Below are positions 36,150-47,783 of a DNA stretch of 64,000 nucleotides, piece by piece. The position numbers and the translations under genes were made by a program. The notes beneath the pieces are model-generated. The model saw nothing but the letters and a program-made list of their open reading frames with translations. It made no database searches and was not told where the DNA came from. The stretch is from Portulaca oleracea (lineage: Eukaryota; Streptophyta; Magnoliopsida; Caryophyllales; Portulacaceae): assembly GCA_029582165.1 (NCBI GenBank), contig CM055883.1:21426001-21490000 (forward strand), given 5' to 3'. Position 1 is the stretch's first letter. Each line of letters opens with the position of its first letter.

Positions 36150-38397
36150 CTACTCTCGGAAGTAACTGAACTTCTCACTTGGAAATGCTTTTGTGAATAT
36201 GTCTGCCCGTTGTTCATCCGTCCTGCAAAACTCTAGCTTGATTTCGCCTTTGTCTATGAGTTCGCTATTGAAGTGATGTCTAATCTCAATGTACTTTGTG
36301 CGACTATGGAAAACCAGATTCTTCGTCATTGCTATTGTTGACAAGTTGTCACAGAGAAGTGTTGTTAGCTCCTCATCGCCTTATTGTAGATCTTGTAGTA
36401 TTGTTCTCAACCATAGTGCTTCACATGCTGCACTTGTAGTTGCAATGTACTCTGCTTCTACGGTTGATAATGCTAAAGTTGGCTGATTCTTTGATGTCCA
36501 AGAGATAGCCTTGGTCCACGTTGGAACAAGTATCCACTTGTTCTTTTTCTATCGTCGATGCATCCAGCCCAATCACTATCTGCGTACCCTTTGAGTTTGG
36601 GGTCTTCCTCTGTTTTGTATAGAAGACCATAACTCTTCATTCCTTTGATGTATCTCAAAATTCTTTTAGCTGCTACGAAGTGAGCTTTACTTGACTCGCT
36701 CATAAATCGGGAGACGATGCTAACCGCATGAACAATGTATTTCTCCCGATGATCATAAATCCTTCTCTGATTTCTTGAATGTGATAGTCTTCATGTTCTG
36801 ACTCTTGGTCTGTGTCTTCCGGCCATCTCCATTGGGATGCTTTGTCAAATATGACATCTCTTGAAATAATCACCTTCTTTGTTTCTAGATTATAGAGGCG
36901 GTATCCCTTTGACTCTGCGCTGTAGTCAATAAAGATGCACTTCTCTCCTTTGCCATCCAACTTTCCTCGATTCTCTTTTGGAATATGTGAATATGATATG
37001 CAACCGAATACCTTGAAATGATCCACCTTTGGCTTCTTGTTGAACCACGCTTTGTATGGTGTTCTATTGGGAACTGCCTTTTGTGGGAGGCTGGTTGAGA
37101 ACATAGACGACTGTTTTTACTGCTTCCGCCCAAAAGTTCTTCGGGACGTTTTTATTTTGCAACATGTTGTGGGCCATCTCGACTATTGTTCTTTTCTTCC
37201 TCTCCGTAACTCCATTTTGTTGTGGAGTGCGTCTTATTGTGAGTTCTCTTTTGTTCCATACTTCCAACAAAAATCATCAAACTCATTTTGATGCAATTTT
37301 CTCCCACGATCTATTCCCAATATTTTCAAATTGTGCCCACTTAGCTTTTTTGTGAGGGCCTTAAATTGTTGGAAGTAGGAGAAGACTTCAGATTTTTGTT
37401 CAAGGAAGTACACCCACATCATACGAGTGTAGTCATCGACGAACAACAAAAAATATCTTTTGCCACCATAGCTAGGGTTATGTGCTGGACCCCAAATGTC
37501 GGCATGAACCAGTTGTAGGGGGGATTTAGCTCTCCATGTGGTTTTAGTGAATGGTAATCTATGAATTTTTCCTATGCAACCCTCACATATATTCTTATTG
37601 TCTTCAAATGTGGGCAACCCAATAACCATATTCTTTCTCTTCAAAACTTTAAGACTATCAAGGTTTAGATGGCCATACGTTTGATGCCATAAGGCTGTGG
37701 CATCCATGATGGAGCTAAGGGTCGTCTTCCCTTTCGTTGGCATTGATAAGGGAAAAATCCTATTGGGCTCCATTGCGATGGATGCTATCACTTGGTTTCT
37801 CTTTTTATCAATTATGATGCATCTATTGTCTTCAAAGTTCACCTGATAGCCTTTTTGAATGAGCTGGCCCACACTTAGGAGATTTTGAGCTAGACCAAGT
37901 ACATATAAGACGTCTTGAATATACTTGGACGTACCATTTTTGGCTTTTACTGCGATTGTTCCTTTTTCAGCTGCCTCACGTGTTCTCCCGTCACCGAGCG
38001 TGATATTGGATTTTATGTCTTCATTCAGATCTACAAAGCAATCTTTATTTCCCATCATATGGTTGGAACAACCACTGTCCACGTACCACGAGTCTTGTCC
38101 CTCTTGCGTGACATTCAAGCAGGAGTAGAATACGTTTTCACTTGAGTCGCCTTTCTCCATGAAGTTGGCCTCATCATGTTGTCGGTTTCTACAATCTCGT
38201 ACATGATGTGTCTGCCATGTGCATCTTTTGCATTTGAACCGACAATCCTTTGTATCATGATTCGATCTTGCATATCTTGCAGTATGGGCTTGATTTTTGA
38301 TCTCCATGACTTCCTTTATTCTTGTAATTGCCTCTACCCCATCCATGGTTATTGGATGGTGTCTTCCTACCATGGCTATTCTCCTTTTTACTCTCAT
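36150..38397 (-). pseudogene. Copia pol remnant: zinc knuckle, protease, integrase, RNase H; RT deleted
   Basis: From the minus-strand N-terminus: CCHC knuckle CKRCTWQTHHVRDC (about residues 56-69 of the 38397 frame), protease WYVDSG (DSG about residue 107), GAG-pre-integrase HHCC region (HQTYGHLN...CEGC), and integrase core with HADIWGP and FVDDYT. Integrase continues after a frameshift near 37260 with PQQNGVTERK, then FGCISYSHIPKENRGK. At about 36720 the frame passes from the integrase C-terminus (EGFMIIGRNT) straight to the last RT residues (AVSIVSRFM) and RNase H (YADSDWAGC, ADIFTKAF). The YVDD-containing bulk of RT is absent. Several frameshifts and stops make it non-functional. Confidence 0.9.
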
Positions 38398-39811
38398 GGT
38401 TGGGGAATTTCAATTTGGCTTGAAAAGCCTGTTCTAGTGGCTGATTTGTGAATCTACGCATTCTCTCTTCATGTGCTTGGTGAGACCCTACTAACTCTGT
38501 GAGGGTGACCGTAGATAGATCTTTAGATTCTTCTATTGCAGCCACTAGGGCTGGCAATGAGCCGAGTCGATCCCGAGCTTGGCTCGTGAGCTACATTGCA
38601 AGCTTGGCTTGGCTCGCGAGCTTGGCAAGCCTGAAAAGTTAGGCTCGCGGCTTGGCTCGCCAAGGCTCGCGAGCCCTAACGAGCTTTAACGAGCCAATAC
38701 TAATTGTTTACTGCTATTCATTTTGTTGACCTAAAAAGTGATAATAAAGAGTAACTCTTAAAATAGAGAATAGTCATAAAAAAAAGCAGTTATAACAAAG
38801 TCAAATAATGATATAAGATTGAAAATTAATTTAATCAAAATAACAATTATAGGATATAAAATAAAGTAATCTTTTAGCGATAATGAAAATAATTTATGAT
38901 TTTGAATTTATAACACACAAAAAAAAAAGATGTATCAAAAGCACAAGTTCCAATTTATGTGAATAAGGTAATTTTAGTTTGGAAATTGTATTATCAAACA
39001 CAACATATTTTGTCCAATTTTCTATTTTCACGAGTCTTACGAGCTTCACGAGCCGAGCTTCCTTGGGTTCGGCTTGACTTGTTTTTGTGACGAGCTCGAC
39101 CTCGAGCTCGAGCCGGGCTCGACCTCATTACGAGTCGAGCTTATCGAGCTTTCCACCGAGCTGGCTCGCGAGGGCTCACGAGCCGACTTGGCTCATTGCC
39201 AGCCCTAGCAGCCACTATATGATCAAACTTTGGTGGAAGGCTCCTTAGTACCTTCTTATCTTCGATCATATCTCCATATATTCTAATTTTATTTACGATG
39301 CTAGTGACACAATTGAAAAATGCTTGATTGTTTCATCCTCCTTCATTAATAGTGTATCGAAATCCTTCCACACAGTTTGAAGTTTAATGGATATAACTTT
39401 GTCAGTGCCATGGTATGCTTCCTTCAAGATTGACTAAGCCTCCTTAGCTATTGTCGCAACCATAATCCGAGGGAAGATTGTTGGAGTGATTGCTTGATAG
39501 ATGTGATGAAGGGCTGTAATATCCCTTTTGTAATTCTCTTGATATTGTGCTTCCTTACTTTCATCGCATGATGATTTTCCTTCTTCCCCTGACTTCCCTT
39601 TTCTATCCTTCTTCTCTTTTGAATCCTTCTCCTTCTCGTTCTCCTTAGGTGGTTTATCATATCCCTTTTCTACAACATCCCATAAACCTTGCGCCATAAA
39701 GAATGTTTTCATTTGAATACTCCACATTTGATAATTCTCCCCATCAAATATGGGTGGCCTCAAATTTGGGAGGTAGTTAAAGGTTGGGGTTGGGGTTTGA
39801 AGGGAGACCAT
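38398..39811 (-). pseudogene. Copia gag, interrupted by a hAT MITE
   Basis: It starts at ATG 39811 with NLRPPIFDGENYQMWSIQMK, the N-terminal signature of plant copia gag (DUF4219/UBN2 type). A lysine/glutamate-rich segment follows. A TAG replaces an expected Trp codon near 39434 (TIAKEA then stop), and shifted frames continue through KVISIKLQTVWKDF. The MITE at 38546-39207 cuts the conserved FDHIVAA-IEESKDLSTVTL stretch. Downstream, LVGSHQAHEERM leads into the basic linker before the zinc knuckle. Confidence 0.88.
38546..39207. mobile_element. hAT-type MITE in copia gag
   Basis: TIRs TAGGGCTGGCAATGAGCC and its inverse are flanked by a perfect 8-bp duplication GCAGCCAC (38538-38545, 39208-39215). 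Subterminal regions carry many GAGCTTGGCTCG/GCTCGCGAG motifs on both sides of an AT-rich core. Such clustered subterminal motifs are common in hAT elements, where they bind transposase. No coding capacity. Confidence 0.94.
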
Positions 39812-39929
39812 GTTTAATTTTATGGAGTTGGAATTTATGGATGGTTTGTTTTGGGGGTTGGGATATGGCTTAAAGGTTAATGATTGATTTTGGGTGATGT
39901 AGGTTTAATGGGAGGACTTGGATTATAAT

Positions 39930-39942
39930 GGCTCTGATACCA
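39930..39942 (-). other. Copia primer binding site (tRNA-iMet)
   Basis: Perfect TGGTATCAGAGCC on the minus strand, one base from the 5' LTR. Confidence 0.92.
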
Positions 39943-39943
39943 C

Positions 39944-40215
39944 TGTTAGTTTTTCGGGTGTTTGAAGGGAAAAGTGTTATGTGGAAATGGTTGTATAAAG
40001 AGAAGCTTTTGTTATTGATGAAGGGAGAATGTATTACAAATCTTGATTGTTGATGATGCAAATGAGAACCTCACCACCCATATTTATAGTTGTAGAAAGG
40101 AGGGTGGTAGGAAAAATCTAGAAATTATCTAGAAGTTTCTAGGAGATATTTCTATGGCTTCTATTCAAGATTTTTCTAGAACTCTTCTATTCAAGATTTT
40201 TCTTGATTTTTAACA
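39944..40215 (-). repeat. Copia 5' LTR
   Basis: Minus-strand 5' LTR; ends TGTTAG and TTAACA in plus reading. A TATA-like ATATTTATAG at about 40080 lies in the expected promoter region. Confidence 0.92.
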
Positions 40216-41638
40216 TCACTCAAAAACCCCCCGTGCTTAGCATTTGTCATGCTTGGTCCCTCAATTTGTGTGCTACTCCTCAAAACTATGGCATTGTTCC
40301 TTAGGGTTAGGCATAAGCGGTCCAGGAAGCACTACTGAAGGGTAGTGGAAGCACTAGATTGGATAACAATTTAGTTTTCAAGCATATGGTTGTGGGTAGA
40401 TAAAAGATCAAGTTGCTTTTGCTGGGACAAGATCATAGCTTCCATCATAGCCTCTAGGTTGGGCTTTTGAGGGGCTTGGAATGGTTGGTCTTGAGGTGGA
40501 CGTTGGTAATTTTGAGCAGGAGGCCTTTGTCCTTGTGAGGATTGTCCTTGATGGGGAACCAATTGGTTATTGCCCCGGTAAGAGAAATTGGAGTGATTTC
40601 TCCAACAAGGGTTAAATGTATTGGAATATGAGTCAAAAGGAGGTCTTTAGGTAGGGTTTCCAACAAAGATGGCTTGGTCAGGTTACACACTACTACCCAC
40701 CTCATTGGGACAATACAAAGTCTCATGCTCAAAAGAATTTCAGGAAGCACACAAAGGGGGAGGGGAAACAATCACATGCATCTTCTCCATCTTATCATTA
40801 ATTGCATCCAACTTAGCAGAGAAAAGAGTAATGGCATAAACAAAGTACTTACCTGTCGTCCTCTTGGAAGGGGATCTTGACCACTGGTAGTTGTTCAATG
40901 CCATTGGATCGATCAGGTTGTGCAGCTCATCCACAATCTTGCTCATGATATTCCCTCTAACTGCAGCATGGATGGTGGCCCTCAATTGATCGGCTACTCC
41001 ATTGTAAAAGGCTTGAATAGGGACCCATGGCATAACTCCATGTTGGGGGTATTGGCGAAGCAAGTCCTTGAATCTCTCCCATGATTCATACAAAGTCTTG
41101 TTCGGCTCCTGAGTGAAGGTGGAGATCTGATTCCTTAAGCTCGTTAACTTGCTTGGTGGGAAGTACTTTGCCAAGAAAGCACTAGCAAATTAATCGAATG
41201 TGCTTAAGGAATTTACCGGAAGAGAGTCTAGCCACTCCCATGCTCTATCCTCGAGTGAAAATGGAAACAATTACAGTTTGATTACATCCGGCGAGACCCC
41301 ATTGGCTTTGTAAGTGTCGCATACTTGATGGAAGATGCGAAGGTGTTGGTTGGGATCCTTGCCAGGAGACTACGGAAGGGTTTAACTCACACTAAACTGA
41401 TGAGAGAATTCTTCAGCTCGATGTTGTTCGCCCCCGCGGTCGGGACATTGATGGCTGTTGGAGGGTCGGTGACGGTCGGAGTCACATAATGGCCAAAAGA
41501 TCTCTTTTCTTCCTCGAACATTTCAAACTCTTGCGCGGGTGTTGCTCTACCAGCTTCTTCTAGTCTTTGCCTCTTCCTCTAAGAGTGGAAAGTTCGTTCA
41601 ATCTCTGGATCAAACTTGAACTCCTGAGACTTTTGCAT
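40216..41638 (-). pseudogene. Athila-like gag
   Basis: The frame can be followed from an ATG at 41638 (MQKSQEFKFDPEIERTF) and is broken by an early stop and further changes. The best piece is 40740-41174: KYFPPSKLTSLRNQISTF, ESWERFKDLLRQYP and IQAFYNGV, the conserved retrotransposon gag core. The Gln/Pro-rich C-terminal part (40371-40562) ends in LSQQKQLDLLSTHN. The copia insertion at 40216 separates it from its continuation at 35834. Confidence 0.85.
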
Positions 41639-41790
41639 AAACCAAGAGAACCTAGCAAGAACAAACCAAAAACACCAACGCAGTAAAAACAGGAAAATCA
41701 AAGATAAAAATAAAAGAAAAAGAATGAAAAAGAAAACAACTTACCCAATCTAAGATTATTCGTTTAATGGCTGTTAGGGACAGAGGTCAC

Positions 41791-41803
41791 GGCAACAGCG
41801 CCA
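41791..41803 (-). other. Athila-like primer binding site
   Basis: Minus strand TGGCGCTGTTGCC is one base from the tRNA-Asp complement typical of Athila elements. It lies six bases from the LTR end CCTGTCA. Confidence 0.75.
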
Positions 41804-41809
41804 AAAACT

Positions 41810-43081
41810 TGACAGGGCCGCAAGCGAACGAGTACTTTGTAGCACGTCAAGATCAATCCTACAGGGACTCAAACTAGCAACACATTGAGCTAACTCTATA
41901 CTTGATTGTTAAGCTAATCGGGTTTTGATTTTTGAAATCTTTTAGAAACTAATTGGAACTATTAAAGCAGGGAAATTTATCTAGAATCAAATCAAGGAAG
42001 AAAGACTTCTAGGGAAATGCTTACCTAGCAACGAGTTTGACTATTAGAACCTAGTTCGTGCAATCATTCGTTTAGTTGAATCAAGAATTGATAACCATAT
42101 GAATTCTACCACTCTTTCGATGCTTAATAGAATTACTCTAATTAACCTAACAAACAAATTTGTATGTTTTTTGAATTAATCAAAGGTAAAGGTCTCAAAT
42201 TATCCAGTTGTCAAAGTGATTCCCTAGTTTATTATTCTTTTCTCAAATTTCACAAAACTAGGTAGAAAGGTTGGTAGTCAAATTATTCCAATTCTCCTTT
42301 TAGTACTTCTTAGGATAATCTCAAATATGAAGCAATAAAGGCCTTACAAATACCCATGAACATGAAGAACATAACCTTCTATTGATTCAAAACGAGAATT
42401 CAAGCACAAACCATGAAAATTCAATCATACTATACTGTTTCGGTTGTAAAACCCTAGAATACTAAGAATCTACTCAGTTATGGTCAATGAAAGCACAAAA
42501 CAAGTTCCCAACATGATATCAAACCTCAAAACAAAAGAGAATACGAAACGAATAGACAAATTGCGAAGAGAGTCCCGTTGAGTCTTTCGATCCCCATGAG
42601 GAACCTTCTCCGCGAATGCCGCTATTTTCTTCACGAATTCCGATTCTTGCCTCTCTTGGTATGATTCAATATTGGATCTTGATGGAGTAGGGAAGAGAAG
42701 TAGTCATGGAAGGGTTTTGGAACTTCTCTTCTTTCTTGATGAATAATGATTGAACTCCCTAAAACTGTCTTTTTCTTTCTTTTTCTCTCTTGCAAAGAAA
42801 ATTGACGCCGCGAGCAGCAGCAGCCCACCATGGGCAGACCATGGTGGCTACTGCCTAGCCAATTCTCTTATTTTCTTGTGAAGCAAAGCGGTGGTTGCGC
42901 AAAGGAGGGACCACGGTTTGGTTGGTCTTTGCTCCCTTGCTCTTGAAACTCTTGCCACGATCCGTACACCGGTGGAGGATGCTCGTGTTGCCCTTGTGTC
43001 TGCCGGAAGTGTTCCCAAAACCAATATTTTACTCCAAAATCTGTAAGTTTTCACCATAAACAAGAAAACCAAGCATAATCA
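41810..43081 (-). repeat. Probable Athila-like 5' LTR
   Basis: The PBS-side boundary (plus TGACAGGG) is well placed. The other boundary is less sure: a TG start is possible at 43081 (plus ...CATAATCA), where the LINE TA tail begins. No second LTR copy is in the window for comparison. Minor open frames inside are not credible genes. Confidence 0.55.
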
Positions 43082-43083
43082 AG

Positions 43084-43084
<1 letters not shown>

Positions 43085-43132
<48 letters not shown>

Positions 43133-43141
43133 TATATATTT
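43085..43141. repeat. (TA)n tail of the minus-strand LINE
   Basis: TA units with one A insertion, directly after the LINE 3' end (minus strand ATTCTGCCA). The plus-strand LINE ends in the same way. Confidence 0.85.
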
Positions 43142-43226
43142 GGCAGAATCGCAACTCTTCATTAATAAAAAGACTTCAAGTAGAAGCCCAAAGAGTACAA
43201 ACCTGGCCCAAGAAAACAAAAGGGAA

Positions 43227-46200
43227 CTAACTGAGAAGAAAATCTATAAAACGTTTATATTTTGTACTCTTCTTAGCAAGAAACAAAAACCTATGTAAAA
43301 TGGTGTATTGAATCTTCTTAATGACTTCATCAACTGAAAGGGCCTTGCAATTCTCCGGGAATTTCTTGTAATTTCTAGCCCCCGAAATAATTGCTATAGT
43401 AGAAGTAGTAAGAGTCAACATGATGGTTTTCATATACCATTTCTTCCTTGAGTTCTTCCAATTAGAAAGCCACTGATGTAAGGAATTAAAATTGAAAGTA
43501 AGCCTCCATTTACTGCAGAAAAAACTCAGAACCTGCTTGGTGAAGTTACACTATGAGAAAAGATGATATATGGTTTCTTCCCCAAGATTGCAAAAACTGC
43601 AAACAGTATATATGTTGGTGCCATGGTCAGCAAGACGTCTAGCCACAGGCACCTTGCTGTGAGCTGCCACCCAGGCCAGGAAACAATGACGAGGAGGAGA
43701 TCCCTTATTCCATACAATATGACACCAAGGCCATTTCTCGTTGGACGGCAATAAAGCATCATAACACTTAGAAACATTGAACTTATCATTATTTACACCC
43801 TTCCACTCCCAAGCACTAGAGGAACCCAATTTGATTTTCTCCTTTACTTTGCAAATTTGCTTCCAGCTCCAAGAACTCATGGCTGGTGGCTCATATTGTC
43901 ACCAATTATGATGTTTCACATATCTCTCATGAATCCACTGCACCCACAAATTGTCTTTCTTTCCAGCCACATCCAACACAAGTTTGCCCACTGAGGCAAT
44001 GTTCCAAATGCGAGGGTTTCTAAGCCCCACTCCTCCAAATCTCTTGGGCAAGCAGAGAGTTTCCCAGCCAATGAGAGGAGCTCTTTGAGAGTTAAAATTA
44101 CCAGACCATATGAAGTTCCGACATACTTTAACAACTTGCTCAATGACATTGTTAGGAAGAACAAAGATATTAGTCCAATACCCAACAATACTTAATAAAA
44201 CCGAATTAACAAGTTGAACCCGAGCAGCATAAGACAGATGCCGAGAGGACCAAACAAGATTTTTGCTGTGATCTTATCCAATAAACTAGAGCAATAAAAT
44301 TTCCCAATTCTCCCAGTAGTAATAGAGACTCCAAGGTATTTCAGAGGAAAATTGCCCCTGGTGAAACCGACAATATCAGCAAGTTCCACCAATTCTATCA
44401 TCACAGCCAGCAAAAACAATAGTGGATTTGAAGTGATTAGCTTCTAAACCAGTGCAATTAGCAAAATGCTTCAAAACATTGGCAATGCAAGTAATAGACT
44501 CCCGATTTGCACTACAAAAGATAACCAAATCATCCGCAAATAAAAGGTGATTGAATTTCAGGTTTTTACACCCCGGATGAAAAGAGAAATCAGTATCATA
44601 TTGAAGGTTCTGCAAAAGGCGTGACAAATACTCCATAACAATCACAATTAAGAGAGGGGATAAAGGATCACCTTGACAAAGACCTCTACCACCTTTGAAA
44701 TGACCGTTAATCTGTCCATTAAGGTTAATGGAATATGAAGGGGAGGTCACGCACATCATCACCCATTGTATAAGGTGGAAATTGAAAGGCTCTCAAAGCA
44801 TCCTCAATAGATTCCCAGTACACTGAATCATATGCCTTCCTTAAATCGATCTTCATGATACATCTGGGAGACAATCTTTGTCTATTATAACTCAGGCAAT
44901 CTATTGGCATAATAAAATGTTCTGAACAATTTCCCTTCCTTGAACAAAAGCCCCTTGACTATGATTAATAATATCTGGAAGGACAGCTTTAATGCGAGCA
45001 CAAAGTACCTTAGAGACACATTTATATGAGACATTACAACAAGAGATAGGACGGAAATCAGCCGGAGTTTCTGGATTAAGCTTTTTGGGAATCAAAGAAA
45101 TCACAGTATCATTAATAGCTAAGAGCACAGAACCAGAATGTAGGCATTCACAAACAGCCTCATATAGTAAATCCCCAATAGTAGTCCAATTGAACTGATA
45201 AAAGGAACTACTGAAGCCATCCGGACCTGGGGCTTTGATAGGAGGGATAGAAAAGACTATATCTCGAATCTCTGATTTTGTAACAGGCAGTAGTAGTCCC
45301 ATTTGTTTCTCAATAGTCAACATAGGACCACTATGAATAACATCTGTACAAATACATACTCGAGAATAACTCTGAATGCCAAGTAATTTCTCATAATATT
45401 GTAAAACAATAGCAGCAACATTCTCAAAGCCAGTAACCAAATTACCTTCATCATTCAACAAAGTATAAACATAAGAACCAAGTTGTTTCTTCTTCATTTT
45501 TCCAAAGAAAACATGAGAAGGGTAATCTCCAAAGTTCAACCATTTGATCTTAGACTATTGTTGAATGAGCAACTGAGCCGAATTCAAAATATTCATATAG
45601 TAATCCCTCTTCTCCTTTTCCAAACTTCTAGTATAAGATTACTTTTATCATTCAGAAGCCGTAAATGAATATCTTCCAAATCAGTCCTACATTTGTCCAC
45701 CTGCTGGAATAAATCACTGAACTCACCTTTGTGTAATCTTTGTAAAGGGCCTCTGAGAGAAGATAGTAGCTGCTGCAACTGAAACATTTTAAAGCCATCT
45801 CTGATCTTTGACAGTGCAACATCAATAATATCTTGATATAACCTTGAGTTGTGCCACATCATACAATATTTAAATGAATGATTATGCTTAGGAGCATTCA
45901 GAAAAGAGAGCAAGATAGGAGTATGATCCGATAACCCAAAAGGAAGGAACCTTGTTTGAATAAATTTCCCCTGTTGTAGCCATTCATCATTGGAAAAAGC
46001 CCTGTCAAGTTTTGACCAAACATGTGAATTTGTCCAAGTGAAATAATCCCCAATAAAGGTCAATTCCTGCAGATTATTAGTCTGAATACAATCTTGGAAA
46101 TCAACAACTTCAAAAAACTCAACCTGAGTTCCACCAATTCTATCATCAACTCTTAAAACCGAGTTAAAATCACCAAGAACCAACCAACCTTCAGAAATAA

Positions 46201-46590
46201 CATTGGATAACACAGACAGATTCTCCCAAACTAATTTCCTTTCCTGTAGGCTATTAGAACCATAAACAAAAGTCACTGAAACTTGAAACCATCTTCAAGA
46301 TTAGAAACAACAACATGAATCCATTGAGATTGAATGTCCAAAACCTCAACATTATAATAACTCGGTTTCCAAGCCACCAAAATCCTGCATTTGCCACTTA
46401 TATGCGCATTATGAACAGACTGCCAACCATTCAACATATGAGAACCCAATTCCGTCATTTTCTTATTTTTTGTTTTCACCTCAAGCAAACCAACAAGGCT
46501 CACTTGATGTTTGTGCAAAAATTGACGAATGTCAACTTGCTTATTGAACCTACCACACCCCCTAACATTCCAGCTCATAATATTAACCAT
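43227..46590 (-). pseudogene. LINE copy A ORF2: endonuclease, reverse transcriptase, zf-RVT
   Basis: Start ATG at 46590 overlaps the ORF1 stop by eight bases. In order: APE-type endonuclease (NIMSWNVRGCG, GDFNSV, SDHTPI), then RT (APGPDGFSSSFY, DFRPISCCN, DLRKAYDSVYWE, GDPLSPLL, FADDLVIFC at about 44520). The C-terminal zf-RVT segment (SPPRHCFLAWVAAH, CSFCNLGEETIYHLFS) follows. Frameshifts occur near 46277, 45560, 44905, 44740, 44400, 44190 and 43900, and stops between them, so no functional protein can be made. Confidence 0.92.
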
Positions 46591-47548
46591 AACCCTCTGG
46601 AATTGACCCTCCTGCCTTTTGGAAAGACCTGAGAACCTCACCTGCTTGAATCATGCGAGGTTCATGTGAAACTGGAGGCAGGCCTTTAGAGGGTGCTGAT
46701 GGAGCGGGAATAGAGCGTCTGCTGCTACTTGGAACTGGAGAAATAGGATTAGAGCTTGTGGATGGAGACTCAGAAATTACATTTGCATCAGCCGTGCTTA
46801 CCACAGGTACAAGTTGAGTTCTCCCCATAGGAACCTTGTTCTTCAACTTGCAATCCACCACACTATGACCAAAGTTCTTGCAATACGAGCATTTAGTAGG
46901 CTTCCAATCATAGATCACTTTTTGCGAAATTATCAAACCATTATCAGCAAAATTAATAACATCAGGAAAATTACCATCCACATTCATTTCCACCATCAAT
47001 CTGGCTGTAGTGAGGTCAATCTTGTCCCTTGTTCTTAAGCAAGTCTTAATCGGAATGCCAAGCGTACTACCAATTTTACTGAAACCATTAGGATTCCAGT
47101 ACTTGACATCAAGCTTTGGAAGAATTACCAAAATCGGTAGTGAGAGAATCGAATATGTATTAATGCTGAGCTCCTCATTCCAATCTCTGACCAACATTGG
47201 CTTGTTTTCACAATAATAAACCCATTTTTCTACCACCATGTTTTTGTATTACTCATATTGAAATTTCACCACAAAAACACCTCGACGAGCCTTACGGATT
47301 TTCTCAATCGCCGTTCCCTTCCAAATCGACTCCAGAAACCCTTTCATCTCCTGGAAAGGAAGATTTGCACCTAGAATTCGACAAAGAACTGAGTTCTCCC
47401 ATGAATCAAGAACAATATCATCCTCCCCAATTTCAGCATACAAATTTCCATCAACCGACTTCGGTGGTATAAACCGTAAACTCAGATCTCTCTCTCCTAT
47501 CAATGATAAAAAATGTGAAACAACGTTTTGTTAAGTCGAATCCTCCAT
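46583..47548 (-). pseudogene. LINE copy A ORF1: DUF4283 and CCHC zinc knuckle
   Basis: The reading frame begins at ATG 47548 (MEDST) and hits TAA at the sixth codon, then continues QNVVSHF and the DUF4283 core (ERDLSLRF, DSWENSVLC, VVKF). A second TAA follows near 47249. The downstream part holds NGFSKIGSTLGIPIKTCLRT and the zinc knuckle CSYCKNFGHSVVDC (C-x2-C-x4-H-x4-C), then a Ser/Pro-rich tail ending GEVLRSFQKAGG. This is a nucleic-acid-binding ORF1 protein of plant L1 elements. Two nonsense codons inactivate it. Confidence 0.9.
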
Positions 47549-47783
47549 TCTCCTAAACAAACAAAGTATTAGAAACGAATACCCTCAAGATCGACTCTCA
47601 CTACTGAAAAGAGAAGAATCCCTCAAAACATTGACCGGAAAAAACTTGCCGGAAAACCTTAGAGAGAGAGGCACTCTTGGAGAGCATCTCTCTCTAAAAT
47701 TCTTAGGCGATTTTGGCGGAGCTGCTTCTCGACTTGCTGCTCTTGAGGGAGATTCTTCGGTACTGTTCGATTGTTCGTGAGTA
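47549..47783. other. Head-to-head junction of two LINEs, with the 5' UTR of copy B
   Basis: Most of this interval (from about 47590) reads as a GA/CT-rich 5' leader for copy B (GCACTCTTGGAGAGCATC, CTTGCCGGAAAACC). The left 40 bp may be the 5' leader of copy A. The exact junction cannot be placed by eye. No target duplication could be identified. Confidence 0.5.

Larger units (their letters stand above)
35835..40215 (-). mobile_element. Ty1/copia retrotransposon lacking RT, inserted in the Athila gag
   Basis: LTRs of 280 bp (35835-36114) and 272 bp (39944-40215) have TGTTAG...TTAACA ends. A 5-bp duplication TCACT flanks the element (35830-35834, 40216-40220). The PBS TGGTATCAGAGCC (39930-39942) lies next to the 5' LTR and PPT TTAAGGGGGAG next to the 3' LTR. 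Without the hAT MITE the element is about 3.7 kb, shorter than a complete copia because most of RT is deleted. LTRs differ at multiple sites, so it is not recent. Confidence 0.93.
33394..43081 (-). mobile_element. Decayed Athila-like Ty3/gypsy element, truncated and interrupted twice
   Basis: In minus-strand order: a probable 5' LTR (41810 to about 43081), a PBS resembling the tRNA-Asp type (41791-41803, TGGCGCTGTTGCC), gag (41638-40216), a copia insertion, the gag/protease segment (35834-35204), a hAT insertion, and the protease end (33600-33394). RT, RNase H, integrase and the 3' LTR are gone; the right side of the pol gene is cut at the TACA repeat. Athila assignment rests on the gag motif KYFPPSK...LRNQI, the PBS type and the RSIKYP...PVDF protease segment. 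Confidence 0.82.
43142..47548 (-). mobile_element. L1-type plant LINE, copy A (minus strand, decayed)
   Basis: Contains ORF1 (47548-46583), ORF2 (46590-43227) and a short 3' UTR. Nearly full length from the ORF1 start codon to a 3' end in TTCTGCCA plus TA repeats. Both ORFs are broken. The 5' side faces copy B across about 235 bp. Confidence 0.9.

Noticed and set aside
37915..38451. Plus-strand open frames opposite the copia pol (37915-38145, 38176-38451)
   Set aside because: Shadow frames on the strand opposite a recognisable protease and integrase.
43227..43789. Plus- and minus-strand shadow frames within the LINE ORF2 regions
   Set aside because: The zf-RVT/RT frame accounts for the sequence; the alternative frames show no conserved residues.
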